Assembly (NCBI GenBank): GCA_937888775.1
Contig: CALAQT010000558.1
Coordinates: 1 to 14,484 of the forward strand
Source: an uncultured Actinomycetes bacterium
Lineage (GTDB): Bacteria > Actinomycetota > Thermoleophilia > Solirubrobacterales > Solirubrobacteraceae
Length of the DNA: 14,484 nucleotides
Direction of reading: 5' to 3'
Shown here piece by piece: positions 6,323-11,770 of this stretch. The translations under genes were made by a program, and so were the position numbers. The notes under the pieces were generated by a model that saw only the letters and a program-made list of their open reading frames with translations, did not search any database and had not been told where the DNA came from. How positions within the stretch are numbered: the stretch's first letter is position 1; each line of letters starts with the position of its first letter.

Positions 6323-7801
6323 GTGTTAGAGACAGGAATCCCCAAGGATGCTGAGAACCGGGGTCTCCGAGAGTTGAGCAGCGGCGATTCGCCGCACCAC
6401 CTGCCGGCCCGTGTCCGAAGGCATGCGTGGCTGGCGGTGGGTGTGGGTGTGGGCGTGGTCGCGATCTCGATCGCGTTTGTCGTCTGGTCGGGCATGCGGC
6501 CGGGCTATGACGCCTACGGCTGGCTGGTGTGGGGGCGCCAGACGCTCCACTGGGATCTGGACACCAACGGCGCGCCATCGTGGAAGCCGCTGACGTTCCT
6601 GTTCACGCTGCCCTATTCGCTGCTGGGCAGGCTGGCGCTATGGCTGTGGATGGTGACCGCCGTGGCGGCGGGACTCAGTGGCGCGGTGTTCGCCGCCCGG
6701 ATCGCCTTCAGGCTCACGGGAGCAGCCCCTGAGCGGCGCTACGCCGCGTGGGGCGCGGCCGCGTTCGCCGGGCTGGGAATTTTGGGACTCGACGGCTATT
6801 GGCAGCTGGTCCTGCAGGCCAACTCCGATCCGATGCTCATCTCGCTGTGCCTGGCGGCGATCGACCTGCAGCTGTCCGGCCGTCCGCGGGCGGCGTTCGC
6901 GGCGCTGGTGCTGGCTGCGCTGGGGCGTCCGGAGGTGTGGCCGTTCGTCGCGCTCGACGTGCTGTGGGCCTGGCGGGCGCGACCATCGATGCGAGGGCTG
7001 GCCGCGGCCGGCTTGGCGATCATCCCGATCCTCTGGTTCAGCGTGCCGGCGCTGACCTCGCACAGCCTGTTGACCCCGGGCGACCTGGCGCTGAACTCGG
7101 CCCATGCACTGCGCGGGAGCAAGATCATCGGGGTGATCGGGCGGTTTCTGGACATAAACGAACTGCCGGTGCGCCTGGCGGCGCTGCTGGCGGTCGTGCT
7201 CGCCGTCGTTCGCCGAGATCGCGCATCGCTGCTGCTGGCCGCAGCGGCCTGCCTGTGGGTGGCGATCGAGATCGGATTCGCGCTGCACGGCTGGTCGGCC
7301 GTGGCTCGCTACATGACCGAGCCGGCCGCGGTCATGGTCGTGCTGGCGGGAGCGGCGGTGGGTCAGCTGCTGAGCGCCGCGCCTCAGGCCACGGTGATGG
7401 TGTCCTGGGCGGCGCCCGCGGTCGTCCTGGTTCTGGTCGGGTCCCTGGTGCCGGCCGCGCGGACCCGCGTGCGGGCGGTCCACAACCAGATCCGGCAGGT
7501 CCGGAGCGACACGATCAAGATCAAACGGCTGCAGGCGGTGATCGATCGCGACGGCGGCGGGGCTCGTATCCGCGCCTGCGGACAGCCCGTCGGTGACGTC
7601 GGCTATCAGAGCATCCTCGCGTGGGATCTGGGGATGAACGTCGGCAATGTTGGTTATCAGCCGGGCCTGTCGATCAACCAGGGGCACCCGATCGTGCTGT
7701 TCAAGCGCCACGAGTTGGGCTGGACGGTCCGGCCGATCCACACCCCCGCCGCCGACCGGGCCACGTGCCGGCGTCTGCGAGCTGACACGCCGCGCCGGTG
7801 A
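6323..7801 (+). CDS. Polytopic membrane protein, GT-C glycosyltransferase-like
   Basis: This 492-residue protein has about 9-11 predicted membrane spans between residues 34 and 377 and a soluble, basic C-terminal domain (about 380-492). After the first span (LAVGVGVGVVAISIAFVVW) comes the loop GMRPGYDAYGWLVWGRQ with D63, where GT-C enzymes carry their catalytic Asp. It is followed by LDTNGAPSWKPLTFLFTLPY, which resembles the hydrophilic first loop of bacterial GT-C-type mannosyl- or arabinosyltransferase-like proteins. A GRPEVWPFVALDVLWAWRAR segment (201-220) is also typical of actinobacterial members. A lipid-linked sugar donor is the family rule but is not shown here. GTG 6323 has a GAGG at 6311-6314 with 8-nt spacing. 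It is divergent from the DUF2283 gene. The family call is moderate; a plain membrane protein of unknown function is the alternative. Confidence 0.72.
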   Translation: MLETGIPKDAENRGLRELSSGDSPHHLPARVRRHAWLAVGVGVGVVAISIAFVVWSGMRPGYDAYGWLVWGRQTLHWDLDTNGAPSWKPLTFLFTLPYSLLGRLALWLWMVTAVAAGLSGAVFAARIAFRLTGAAPERRYAAWGAAAFAGLGILGLDGYWQLVLQANSDPMLISLCLAAIDLQLSGRPRAAFAALVLAALGRPEVWPFVALDVLWAWRARPSMRGLAAAGLAIIPILWFSVPALTSHSLLTPGDLALNSAHALRGSKIIGVIGRFLDINELPVRLAALLAVVLAVVRRDRASLLLAAAACLWVAIEIGFALHGWSAVARYMTEPAAVMVVLAGAAVGQLLSAAPQATVMVSWAAPAVVLVLVGSLVPAARTRVRAVHNQIRQVRSDTIKIKRLQAVIDRDGGGARIRACGQPVGDVGYQSILAWDLGMNVGNVGYQPGLSINQGHPIVLFKRHELGWTVRPIHTPAADRATCRRLRADTPRR

Positions 7802-7849
7802 TCTGGTGCCGTGATTTACGAATTGCTCCCGGGATCTCGAATCGCGACA

Positions 7850-8653
7850 CTAGACAGCGCGCGCCAGGCAAAGGCGCGTGACGTAGCTGATCGGCAACGA
7901 GCCGCCGTGGCGCCCGATCTCCTGCGCGACGGCGGTCAGCAGCCCGGCGCGTCGCTCCTCGGACAGCATCCTGGTGTCCGAATGGGTTTCCAGCAGCTGC
8001 GCGTACTCCTCGGCCGGGTATTCGCACGTCCAGTCGTAATTGCGGATCCGGGCATCGTCAAAGCCTGTGGTCTGCGCGATATCGCGGTCCCAGTCGTCCT
8101 GGCGCTCGGGCCCGAGCGGGCCGGCGGGATGCATCGGGTTGTCGAGCGCAAGCTCCGGCGCGTGCGCCGCGTAGACGGCGGCGAGCTCCTCGCGCAGCTC
8201 CACGCGCTCCCAGCGCGGGCGGTTCCAGAACGCCGCCAGCCGGCCGCCCGGCGCCAGCGCGGCGCGAGCCCGGAGATATCCGAGCTCCGGCATGACCCAG
8301 TGCCAGGACTGCGCGGCGTAGATCAGCGAGAACTCGGCGTCGTGGGGATCCCAGTGCTCGAAGTCGCTCTGCACGAGCTCGACCTCCGGGTAGGGCTCCA
8401 GCTTGCGTCGCGCGACCGCCGCCATCTCCGGGCTGGGCTCGAGCGCCAGCACCGGGACACCGCGTAGCGCGAACATCACCGTTGCCTTCCCGGTACTCGC
8501 GCCGACCTCGAGCGCCGAGCGCCCCGGACCGAGTCCGGCCAGTTGCACGAGGTCGTCGACCAGCGCATCCGGATACGACGGACGACTGCGATCGTAAAGC
8601 TCTGCCACCTCGCCGAAGATCAGTCGCCGCTCGCGCGCCATCCGAGAAGTCAA
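7850..8653 (-). CDS. Class I SAM-dependent methyltransferase
   Basis: This 267-residue protein has the Rossmann methyltransferase motifs in order: FGEVAELYDRSRPSYPDALV (13-32, the usual N-terminal element of this subfamily), motif I ALEVGASTGKAT (47-58), the acidic end of β2 ALEPSPEM with E72, VELVQSDFEHW (91-101), the IYAAQSWHWV segment (111-120) and LAPGGRLAAFWN (133-144). The substrate is unknown; relatives include small-molecule C- or O-methyltransferases of the UbiE/Tam-like group. Start choice: TTG 8653 has AGGGG 7 nt upstream (8661-8665) and a GGAGG just before it, whereas ATG 8641 has no suitably spaced Shine-Dalgarno. Both give an intact protein. The SnoaL-like gene lies 52 bp upstream on the same strand and may be co-transcribed. 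Confidence 0.88.
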   Translation of the reverse strand: MTSRMARERRLIFGEVAELYDRSRPSYPDALVDDLVQLAGLGPGRSALEVGASTGKATVMFALRGVPVLALEPSPEMAAVARRKLEPYPEVELVQSDFEHWDPHDAEFSLIYAAQSWHWVMPELGYLRARAALAPGGRLAAFWNRPRWERVELREELAAVYAAHAPELALDNPMHPAGPLGPERQDDWDRDIAQTTGFDDARIRNYDWTCEYPAEEYAQLLETHSDTRMLSEERRAGLLTAVAQEIGRHGGSLPISYVTRLCLARAV

Positions 8654-8660
8654 ACAGATG

Positions 8661-8671
8661 CCCCTGCCTCC
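8661..8671 (-). promoter_or_regulatory. Ribosome binding site deciding the TTG start of the methyltransferase
   Basis: Read on the minus strand, GGAGGCAGGGG lies upstream of TTG 8653; the AGGGG core has 7-nt spacing. The alternative ATG at 8641 would be about 19 nt from the core, which is too far. Confidence 0.6.
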
Positions 8672-8687
8672 GATCAGCGGTTAGGCT

Positions 8688-8718
8688 ACCCACCCGCGCC
8701 GTCGATCAGCGGGCGGGT
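8688..8718 (-). terminator. Hairpin at the 3' end of the SnoaL-like gene
   Basis: Arms ACCCACCCGC (8688-8697) and GCGGGCGGGT (8709-8718) pair at 9 of 10 positions around an 11-nt loop and overlap the SnoaL-like stop codon. There is no T-run downstream on the minus strand. It could be a weak terminator or attenuator before the methyltransferase gene. A direct repeat CGATCAGCGG also occurs at 8671-8680 and 8703-8712. Confidence 0.35.
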
Positions 8719-9071
8719 GAGATGAACTCCGGTTGGTCGAGCAGGCGCAGCCAGGTGCCGTCGGGTTGCCGGCGGGCGACCTGCGCGCGGGCGCCGGCGC
8801 CATCTTTCGGAGGAGTGGAGGTGAGCGCGATGTCGCCGCTGATCAGGGTGGGCAGCGGTGGCTCAGGCTCGAATCGGGGCGCGCTGGCCAGCACCTTCTC
8901 CCACAGCGAGCGGATCGCGTCGCGACCAACCGTCTGGCTGCCCGGCGGATAGGCCATCACCGCCTGCTCTTCGTAGAGCGCCGCGATGCCGACGGCATCG
9001 CCCGCGTTGGCGCGCTCGACGAACAGGCGGGTGAGGTCTTCTGGCTTGAAGGCTGTCTGGTTGTCTGACAC
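8706..9071 (-). CDS. SnoaL/DUF4440-like (NTF2-fold) protein
   Basis: This 121-residue protein has an NTF2-like layout. A first helix DLTRLFVERANAGDAVGIAALY (12-33) is followed by EEQAVMAYPPGSQTVGRDAI (34-53, the strand plus the G-R-x-A-I element), LWEKVLASAPRFEPEPPLP, the strand GDIALTSTPP and ARAQVARRQPDGTWLRLLDQPEF (95-116). The last part matches the R-x-x-D-G-x-W-x-h-x-x-D ending of DUF4440/SnoaL-like proteins. The fold serves either small-molecule binding or isomerase/cyclase-type catalysis; no specific reaction can be given. GTG 9071 is preferred because AAGGA (9080-9084) lies 8 nt upstream; an upstream start at 9110 would add 13 residues without a ribosome site. It is divergent from the LysR gene, the classic arrangement of a LysR target. 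Confidence 0.83.
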   Translation of the reverse strand: MSDNQTAFKPEDLTRLFVERANAGDAVGIAALYEEQAVMAYPPGSQTVGRDAIRSLWEKVLASAPRFEPEPPLPTLISGDIALTSTPPKDGAGARAQVARRQPDGTWLRLLDQPEFISPAR

Positions 9072-9079
9072 GGGAGTGG

Positions 9080-9086
9080 TCCTTTT
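9080..9086 (-). promoter_or_regulatory. Ribosome binding site fixing the GTG start of the SnoaL-like gene
   Basis: AAAAGGA on the minus strand has 8-nt spacing to GTG 9071. It overlaps the longer reading frame that starts at 9110, which argues for the shorter protein. Confidence 0.65.
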
Positions 9087-9166
9087 ATTTCGGTGACTGA
9101 GGTTCGACACAGATCGAGTCTGAACGACCTCGAACTAGAAGTCCAACAAATGATTTTGCTGATCGC

Positions 9167-9172
9167 TAGAAT
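9167..9172 (+). promoter_or_regulatory. Candidate -10 element (TAGAAT) for a leaderless lysR mRNA
   Basis: TAGAAT ends 8 nt before ATG 9181, and the stretch between them (TTCTCGTT) contains no Shine-Dalgarno. The local sequence 9134-9180 is AT-rich compared with its surroundings. Normal -10 to +1 spacing would start the transcript at or just before the ATG, a common arrangement in Actinobacteria. Confidence 0.45.
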
Positions 9173-9180
9173 TTCTCGTT

Positions 9181-10083
9181 ATGGAGATGAGGCAGCTGGA
9201 GTACTTCGTCGCGGTGGCCGAGGAGGCCAACTTCACCCGCGCGGCCGAACGCGTGCACATCAGCCAGTCCGGGGTCAGCGCCCAGATCCGGCAGCTCGAG
9301 CAGGACCTCGGCGTGACGCTGATCGACCGATCGGGCCGTACGGCCACGCTGACGACCGCCGGAGCGGCGGCGCTGGAGCACGCCCGCGCGGTGCTGGCGT
9401 CAGCCGACGCCCTGCGGCAGGCGGCGGATGAGGTTACCGGCCTGCTCCGGGGTCGCCTGGTGATCGGCATGGTCACGGCCTGTACGGTCGCCGGCCTGTT
9501 CGACGCTCTGGCCGCATTTCACCTCGCCCATCCGGGCGTCGAGATCACCCTGATCGAAGACAACTCCGACCAACTGATCGAACGCGTGCGCACCGGCGCC
9601 GCCGACTTGGCTCTGGTGGGATCGGCCGGAACAACGCCGGCCGGCCTCGATGCGCTACCGATCGTCAGCGAACGATTGGTTGCCGCCGTGCCGTGCGGCC
9701 ATCCGCTGGCCGGGCGACAGCGGGTGACGCTGGCCGAGATCAGCGAGCACCCGATCGTCTGCTTGCCTCAGGGGACGGGGATCCGGACAGTGTTCGACCA
9801 AGCCTGTGCCGCCAAGGGAATCCGGCCGAACATCGCGCTCCAGGCCAGCGCGCCGACGGCCGTCGCCGACCTCGCCCGCCGCGGGCTCGCCATCGCCATC
9901 CTCAGCCGGTCGATGACCGCGCACCCCGACAGCCGATTGAAAGCTCTCGCCATCGAGGACGTCAGGACGCCGGCGGTACTCGCCCTGATCTGGACAACGA
10001 CCAGGAGCCCCGCGCTCCGAGAGCTTCTGCTGCATTGTCGGCGGGCGTTTCAGTCAGAGCCAGAGTCCTCAGCACCGCTGTGA
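9181..10083 (+). CDS. LysR-family transcriptional regulator
   Basis: This 300-residue protein has the standard LTTR architecture. The N-terminal winged helix-turn-helix (about 1-60) reads MEMRQLEYFVAVAEEANFTR, then AAERVHISQSGVSAQIRQLE as the recognition region, DLGVTLIDRSGRTATLTTAG and a linker helix to about 88. A periplasmic-binding-like effector domain follows: GRLVIGMVTACTVAGLFDAL (91-110), FHLAHPGVEITLIEDNSDQL, ADLALVGSAG, HPIVCLPQGTGIRTVFDQAC and VADLARRGLAIAILSRSM. The length is typical. It should bind DNA as a tetramer and respond to a small ligand that cannot be predicted. It is divergently placed 109 bp from the SnoaL-like gene, which is the likeliest target together with the methyltransferase. 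I found no clear T-N11-A operator in the gap. Confidence 0.93.
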   Translation: MEMRQLEYFVAVAEEANFTRAAERVHISQSGVSAQIRQLEQDLGVTLIDRSGRTATLTTAGAAALEHARAVLASADALRQAADEVTGLLRGRLVIGMVTACTVAGLFDALAAFHLAHPGVEITLIEDNSDQLIERVRTGAADLALVGSAGTTPAGLDALPIVSERLVAAVPCGHPLAGRQRVTLAEISEHPIVCLPQGTGIRTVFDQACAAKGIRPNIALQASAPTAVADLARRGLAIAILSRSMTAHPDSRLKALAIEDVRTPAVLALIWTTTRSPALRELLLHCRRAFQSEPESSAPL

Positions 10084-10149
10084 ACGGCGCCTGGTCGTGG
10101 GCTGTTTGCGCCGGGGGCCTGCTTTAGTACAAGCCGCAGCCCCAATCTC

Positions 10150-10195
10150 TAGCCAGTGGGCTAAAGGCATATGCCTCGCCCGCCGACAATATTGT
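10150..10195. promoter_or_regulatory. Cluster of three palindromes upstream of the 96-aa gene
   Basis: Three dyads lie in 46 bp: TAGCC-AGTG-GGCTA (10150-10163), the perfect 12-mer AGGCATATGCCT (10165-10176) and the perfect 10-mer ACAATATTGT (10186-10195). The centres of the last two are 20 bp apart, about two helical turns. TATTGT inside the third could serve as a -10 for the gene starting at 10227. An operator role is an inference. Confidence 0.45.
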
Positions 10196-10226
10196 GACTG
10201 TGAAACCTCGTCCATGAGGGAGTCAG

Positions 10227-10517
10227 ATGAGTCCTGAGCGTACCCATGCATACCGGCGGGTAATCCACACCCTCAATGAGTTGGGGCCGAGCAAGCTGCT
10301 GGGCGGCGAGCAGGACCGGATCCGCCTTGCCGCTGACAATCTCATCTTCAGCTCCGATCTGATGGATGGCTCAGCGCGTGAGGCGCTGGAGGATGCCCAA
10401 AGCCTGTGCCGTGATCTGGTAGAGAGCGGACGCTGGGAGCAGGTCACGGCGACCCGGCTCGCCAACGACCTCAACGATTGTGGGCCCGGCCGGCCCGTTG
10501 AGCTCAGGGCCGCTTAG
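10227..10517 (+). CDS. Small conserved protein of unknown function
   Basis: This 96-residue acidic, probably all-helical, soluble protein has no signal peptide, membrane span or metal motif. The regions are THAYRRVIHTLNELGPSKLL (6-25), EQDRIRLAADNLIFSSDLMD (28-47), an AREALEDAQSLCRDLVESGR helix (50-69) and WEQVTATRLANDLNDCGPG (70-88). It resembles short uncharacterised proteins I associate with Thermoleophilia, which share an E-Q-x-R-I-R-x-A-A-D-x-L core and an L-V-E-S-G-R-W ending; I cannot assign a function. ATG 10227 has a strong GAGGGAG (10216-10222) 4 nt upstream. It is a single gene, preceded by a palindrome cluster and convergent with the HU-family gene, with a perfect hairpin between them. 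Confidence 0.78.
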   Translation: MSPERTHAYRRVIHTLNELGPSKLLGGEQDRIRLAADNLIFSSDLMDGSAREALEDAQSLCRDLVESGRWEQVTATRLANDLNDCGPGRPVELRAA

Positions 10518-10616
10518 GGTCCAGAGGCCGGCGCAGTTGCCGACCCTGGTCACGCGCCTGGCGAACTAACGCCTCGCGGATCGTCTGCGCGCTAAGGCTG
10601 GCCAGACGGGCGCCCA

Positions 10617-10641
10617 CCGCTATCGCGGTGCGCGATAGCGG
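10617..10641. terminator. Perfect 10-bp inverted repeat between convergent genes (possible bidirectional terminator)
   Basis: CCGCTATCGC (10617-10626), the loop GGTGC and GCGATAGCGG (10632-10641) form a perfect stem in the 191-bp gap between the 96-aa gene (+) and the HU-family gene (-). No U-tract follows in either direction. The position suits a bidirectional terminator of the hairpin-only type. Nothing else recognisable lies in 10518-10708. Confidence 0.55.
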
Positions 10642-10708
10642 AAGCCGCCCGCCCGACTGATTGAGCTGGCCTAAAACGTGGTTCTGAATGCGCAGCGGCG
10701 CCGAGCTG

Positions 10709-11041
10709 CTATGAGGCGGCCAGTCGCCGGCGCGCCTTCTGCACCGAGGGCAACCCGGCCTTGGCCTTGGCGAGCGGTCGCGCGCGAAGGTCGACGCTCG
10801 CAGGCTTGGCGGCAATCGTGATCTCCTCGCCGGTGGCCGGGTTTCGGCCCTTGCGCGACTTCTGTGCCGGCTTGACGCGGACGGTGAGCTGCACGAGACC
10901 ACCGATGCGCACCTTCTGGGCGTTTCCAAGTTCCTCGAGCACGATCTCCTCGAGCACGCCGAGCAACCGCTTGGCCTCGCTCCGGCTGATCTCGGCGCGG
11001 TCAGCGACGGCGGTCGCGAGTTGGGTCTGGGTCAGCGGCAA
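10709..11041 (-). CDS. HU/IHF-family DNA-binding protein
   Basis: This 110-residue nucleoid-type protein has an N-terminal helical half (LTQTQLATAVADRAEISRSE, then AKRLLGVLEEIVLEELGNAQ), the β-arm region KVRIGGLVQLTVRVKPAQKS, and RKGRNPATGEEITIAAKPAS, which matches the G-R-N-P-x-T-G-x-x-I-x-I-x-A hallmark of HU at the arm tip. It ends with a basic tail RPLAKAKAGLPSVQKARRRL, about 15-20 residues longer than a minimal 90-residue HU. It should bend or coat DNA as a dimer. TTG 11041 is chosen because GAAGGAG (11047-11053) lies 5 nt upstream. The GTG at 11077 would add 12 residues and bury that site inside the gene. It lies downstream of the truncated haemoglobin gene on the same strand. Confidence 0.9.
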   Translation of the reverse strand: MPLTQTQLATAVADRAEISRSEAKRLLGVLEEIVLEELGNAQKVRIGGLVQLTVRVKPAQKSRKGRNPATGEEITIAAKPASVDLRARPLAKAKAGLPSVQKARRRLAAS

Positions 11042-11046
11042 GGCAA

Positions 11047-11053
11047 CTCCTTC
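11047..11053 (-). promoter_or_regulatory. Ribosome binding site deciding the TTG start of the HU-family gene
   Basis: GAAGGAG on the minus strand, 5 nt before TTG 11041, is the strongest Shine-Dalgarno near this gene. It argues against the longer reading frame from GTG 11077. Confidence 0.7.
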
Positions 11054-11097
11054 ACGATAGAACGATGGTGCGGACACACAAGGTGATATTGAACCTT

Positions 11098-11121
11098 CCG
11101 GGGCGGACGTGCCCGTCCCGG
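11098..11121 (-). terminator. Weak hairpin between the haemoglobin and HU-family genes
   Basis: GGACG (11105-11109) and CGTCC (11114-11118) pair around TGCC, and flanking CCGGG/CCCGG bases can extend the stem with a bulge. On the minus strand the following sequence is only mildly T-rich. It may separate transcription of the two genes; the support is slight. Confidence 0.3.
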
Positions 11122-11146
11122 CGACGATTCCCGGCCCGTCCGATGA

Positions 11147-11626
11147 TCAAGATCGGGTCGAATTCTTTCGCACTTGCGGGGGCGCATGCCACGTCACTGA
11201 CAGCCCGCCGGGAGCCAGAGTCGAGTCCGCCGCTGACGCCGGAGCCTGCAGGCGACGTTGAAATGCCTGCGCGACACGAAGCGCGTGGGACTTGGCGAGC
11301 TCAGCTCGCTCGCCGACGAATAGCTCGTCGACCGTGGCTCGCCACAGCGCCAGCCAGCGCTCGAAGTGGCCGGCCCGCAGCCTCACCCGTGCGTTCAACG
11401 CGGCATGAGGTGCAAACGCCCCTCCAGCATAGGACCGAGAGCCGAGCAAGATCGTCTCCCAGAAGGACGCGATCTGCGGGACGTGGGCCTCGACGTCGAG
11501 CTTGGCGACGTCGACGAAGATCCAGCCGATTATCGGGTCAACCAGCGCCCTCCCGTAGAAGGCACGCACGAGCTGCTCGCAGTCGGCGCGGGTCTCGATA
11601 TCACGGAAGTCGCTGCTCACGCTCAT
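11147..11626 (-). CDS. Group III truncated haemoglobin
   Basis: This 159-residue globin matches the group III pattern: RDIETRADCEQLVRAFYGRA (8-27, with the candidate B10 Tyr24), DPIIGWIFVDVAKLDVEAHV (30-49), PQIASFWETILLGSRSYAGG (50-69, the FW-x-x-x-LLG-x-x-x-Y element), LRAGHFERWLALW (83-95, with the candidate proximal His87 before F-x-x-W-L) and ATVDELFVGERAELAKSHAL (97-116). Family members bind haem and O2, NO or peroxide; the physiological role is usually unclear. A C-terminal extension (about 128-159, Ala/Ser/Pro-rich) exceeds the usual ~130-residue length. ATG 11626 is used because globin homology starts just after it. GTG 11680 would add 18 residues and has GAGGGAG 6 nt upstream, but that sequence is also explained by the decayed leader on the opposite strand. 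Confidence 0.85.
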   Translation of the reverse strand: MSVSSDFRDIETRADCEQLVRAFYGRALVDPIIGWIFVDVAKLDVEAHVPQIASFWETILLGSRSYAGGAFAPHAALNARVRLRAGHFERWLALWRATVDELFVGERAELAKSHALRVAQAFQRRLQAPASAADSTLAPGGLSVTWHAPPQVRKNSTRS

Positions 11627-11661
11627 GCCCGGACTATGGCGGATCGGCTGATCGTTCAAAT

Positions 11662-11770
11662 ATGAAGATCCATTTCCCACGTCTTACTCCCTCGCTGGTG
11701 ATCAGTCTTCGGCGCCCTGTTCATCGCGCTGGGTGGTACCGGTTACGCCGCTGTGGTCGCGAACCCTTAG
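11662..11770 (+). pseudogene. Frameshifted, truncated leader of a Thermoleophilia-type secreted protein
   Basis: ATG 11662 reads MKIHFPRLTPSLVISL in frame 1. The match then moves to frame 2 from about 11708, reading FGALFIALGGTGYAAVVANP and ending at TAG 11768-11770. Together this is the familiar leader M-K-h-R-x-P-S/T-P-x-L-V-I-S-L-[I]-A-L-F-V-A-L-G-G-T-G-Y-A-A-V found on many secreted, repeat-containing proteins of Solirubrobacterales, where NSVG-type repeats normally follow. Here the frame breaks inside the hydrophobic core and translation stops right after the leader, so the product is dead. The last bases overlap the helicase stop codon on the other strand. The identification rests on remembered family resemblance, not on a search. 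Confidence 0.72.

Noticed and set aside
9072..9180. A LysR-type T-N11-A operator in the divergent lysR/SnoaL-like gap.
   Set aside because: Several partial TCGA and GTTC/GAAC dyads exist, but none keeps T-N11-A within a symmetric site. No operator is claimed.
10504..10929. A 141-codon minus-strand frame overlapping the HU-family gene and running past its end.
   Set aside because: The first half is an out-of-frame shadow of the HU-family gene with low-complexity Arg/Pro/Ser. The second half (about 10504-10700) has no start with a ribosome site and no known motif, and it contains the 10617-10641 hairpin.
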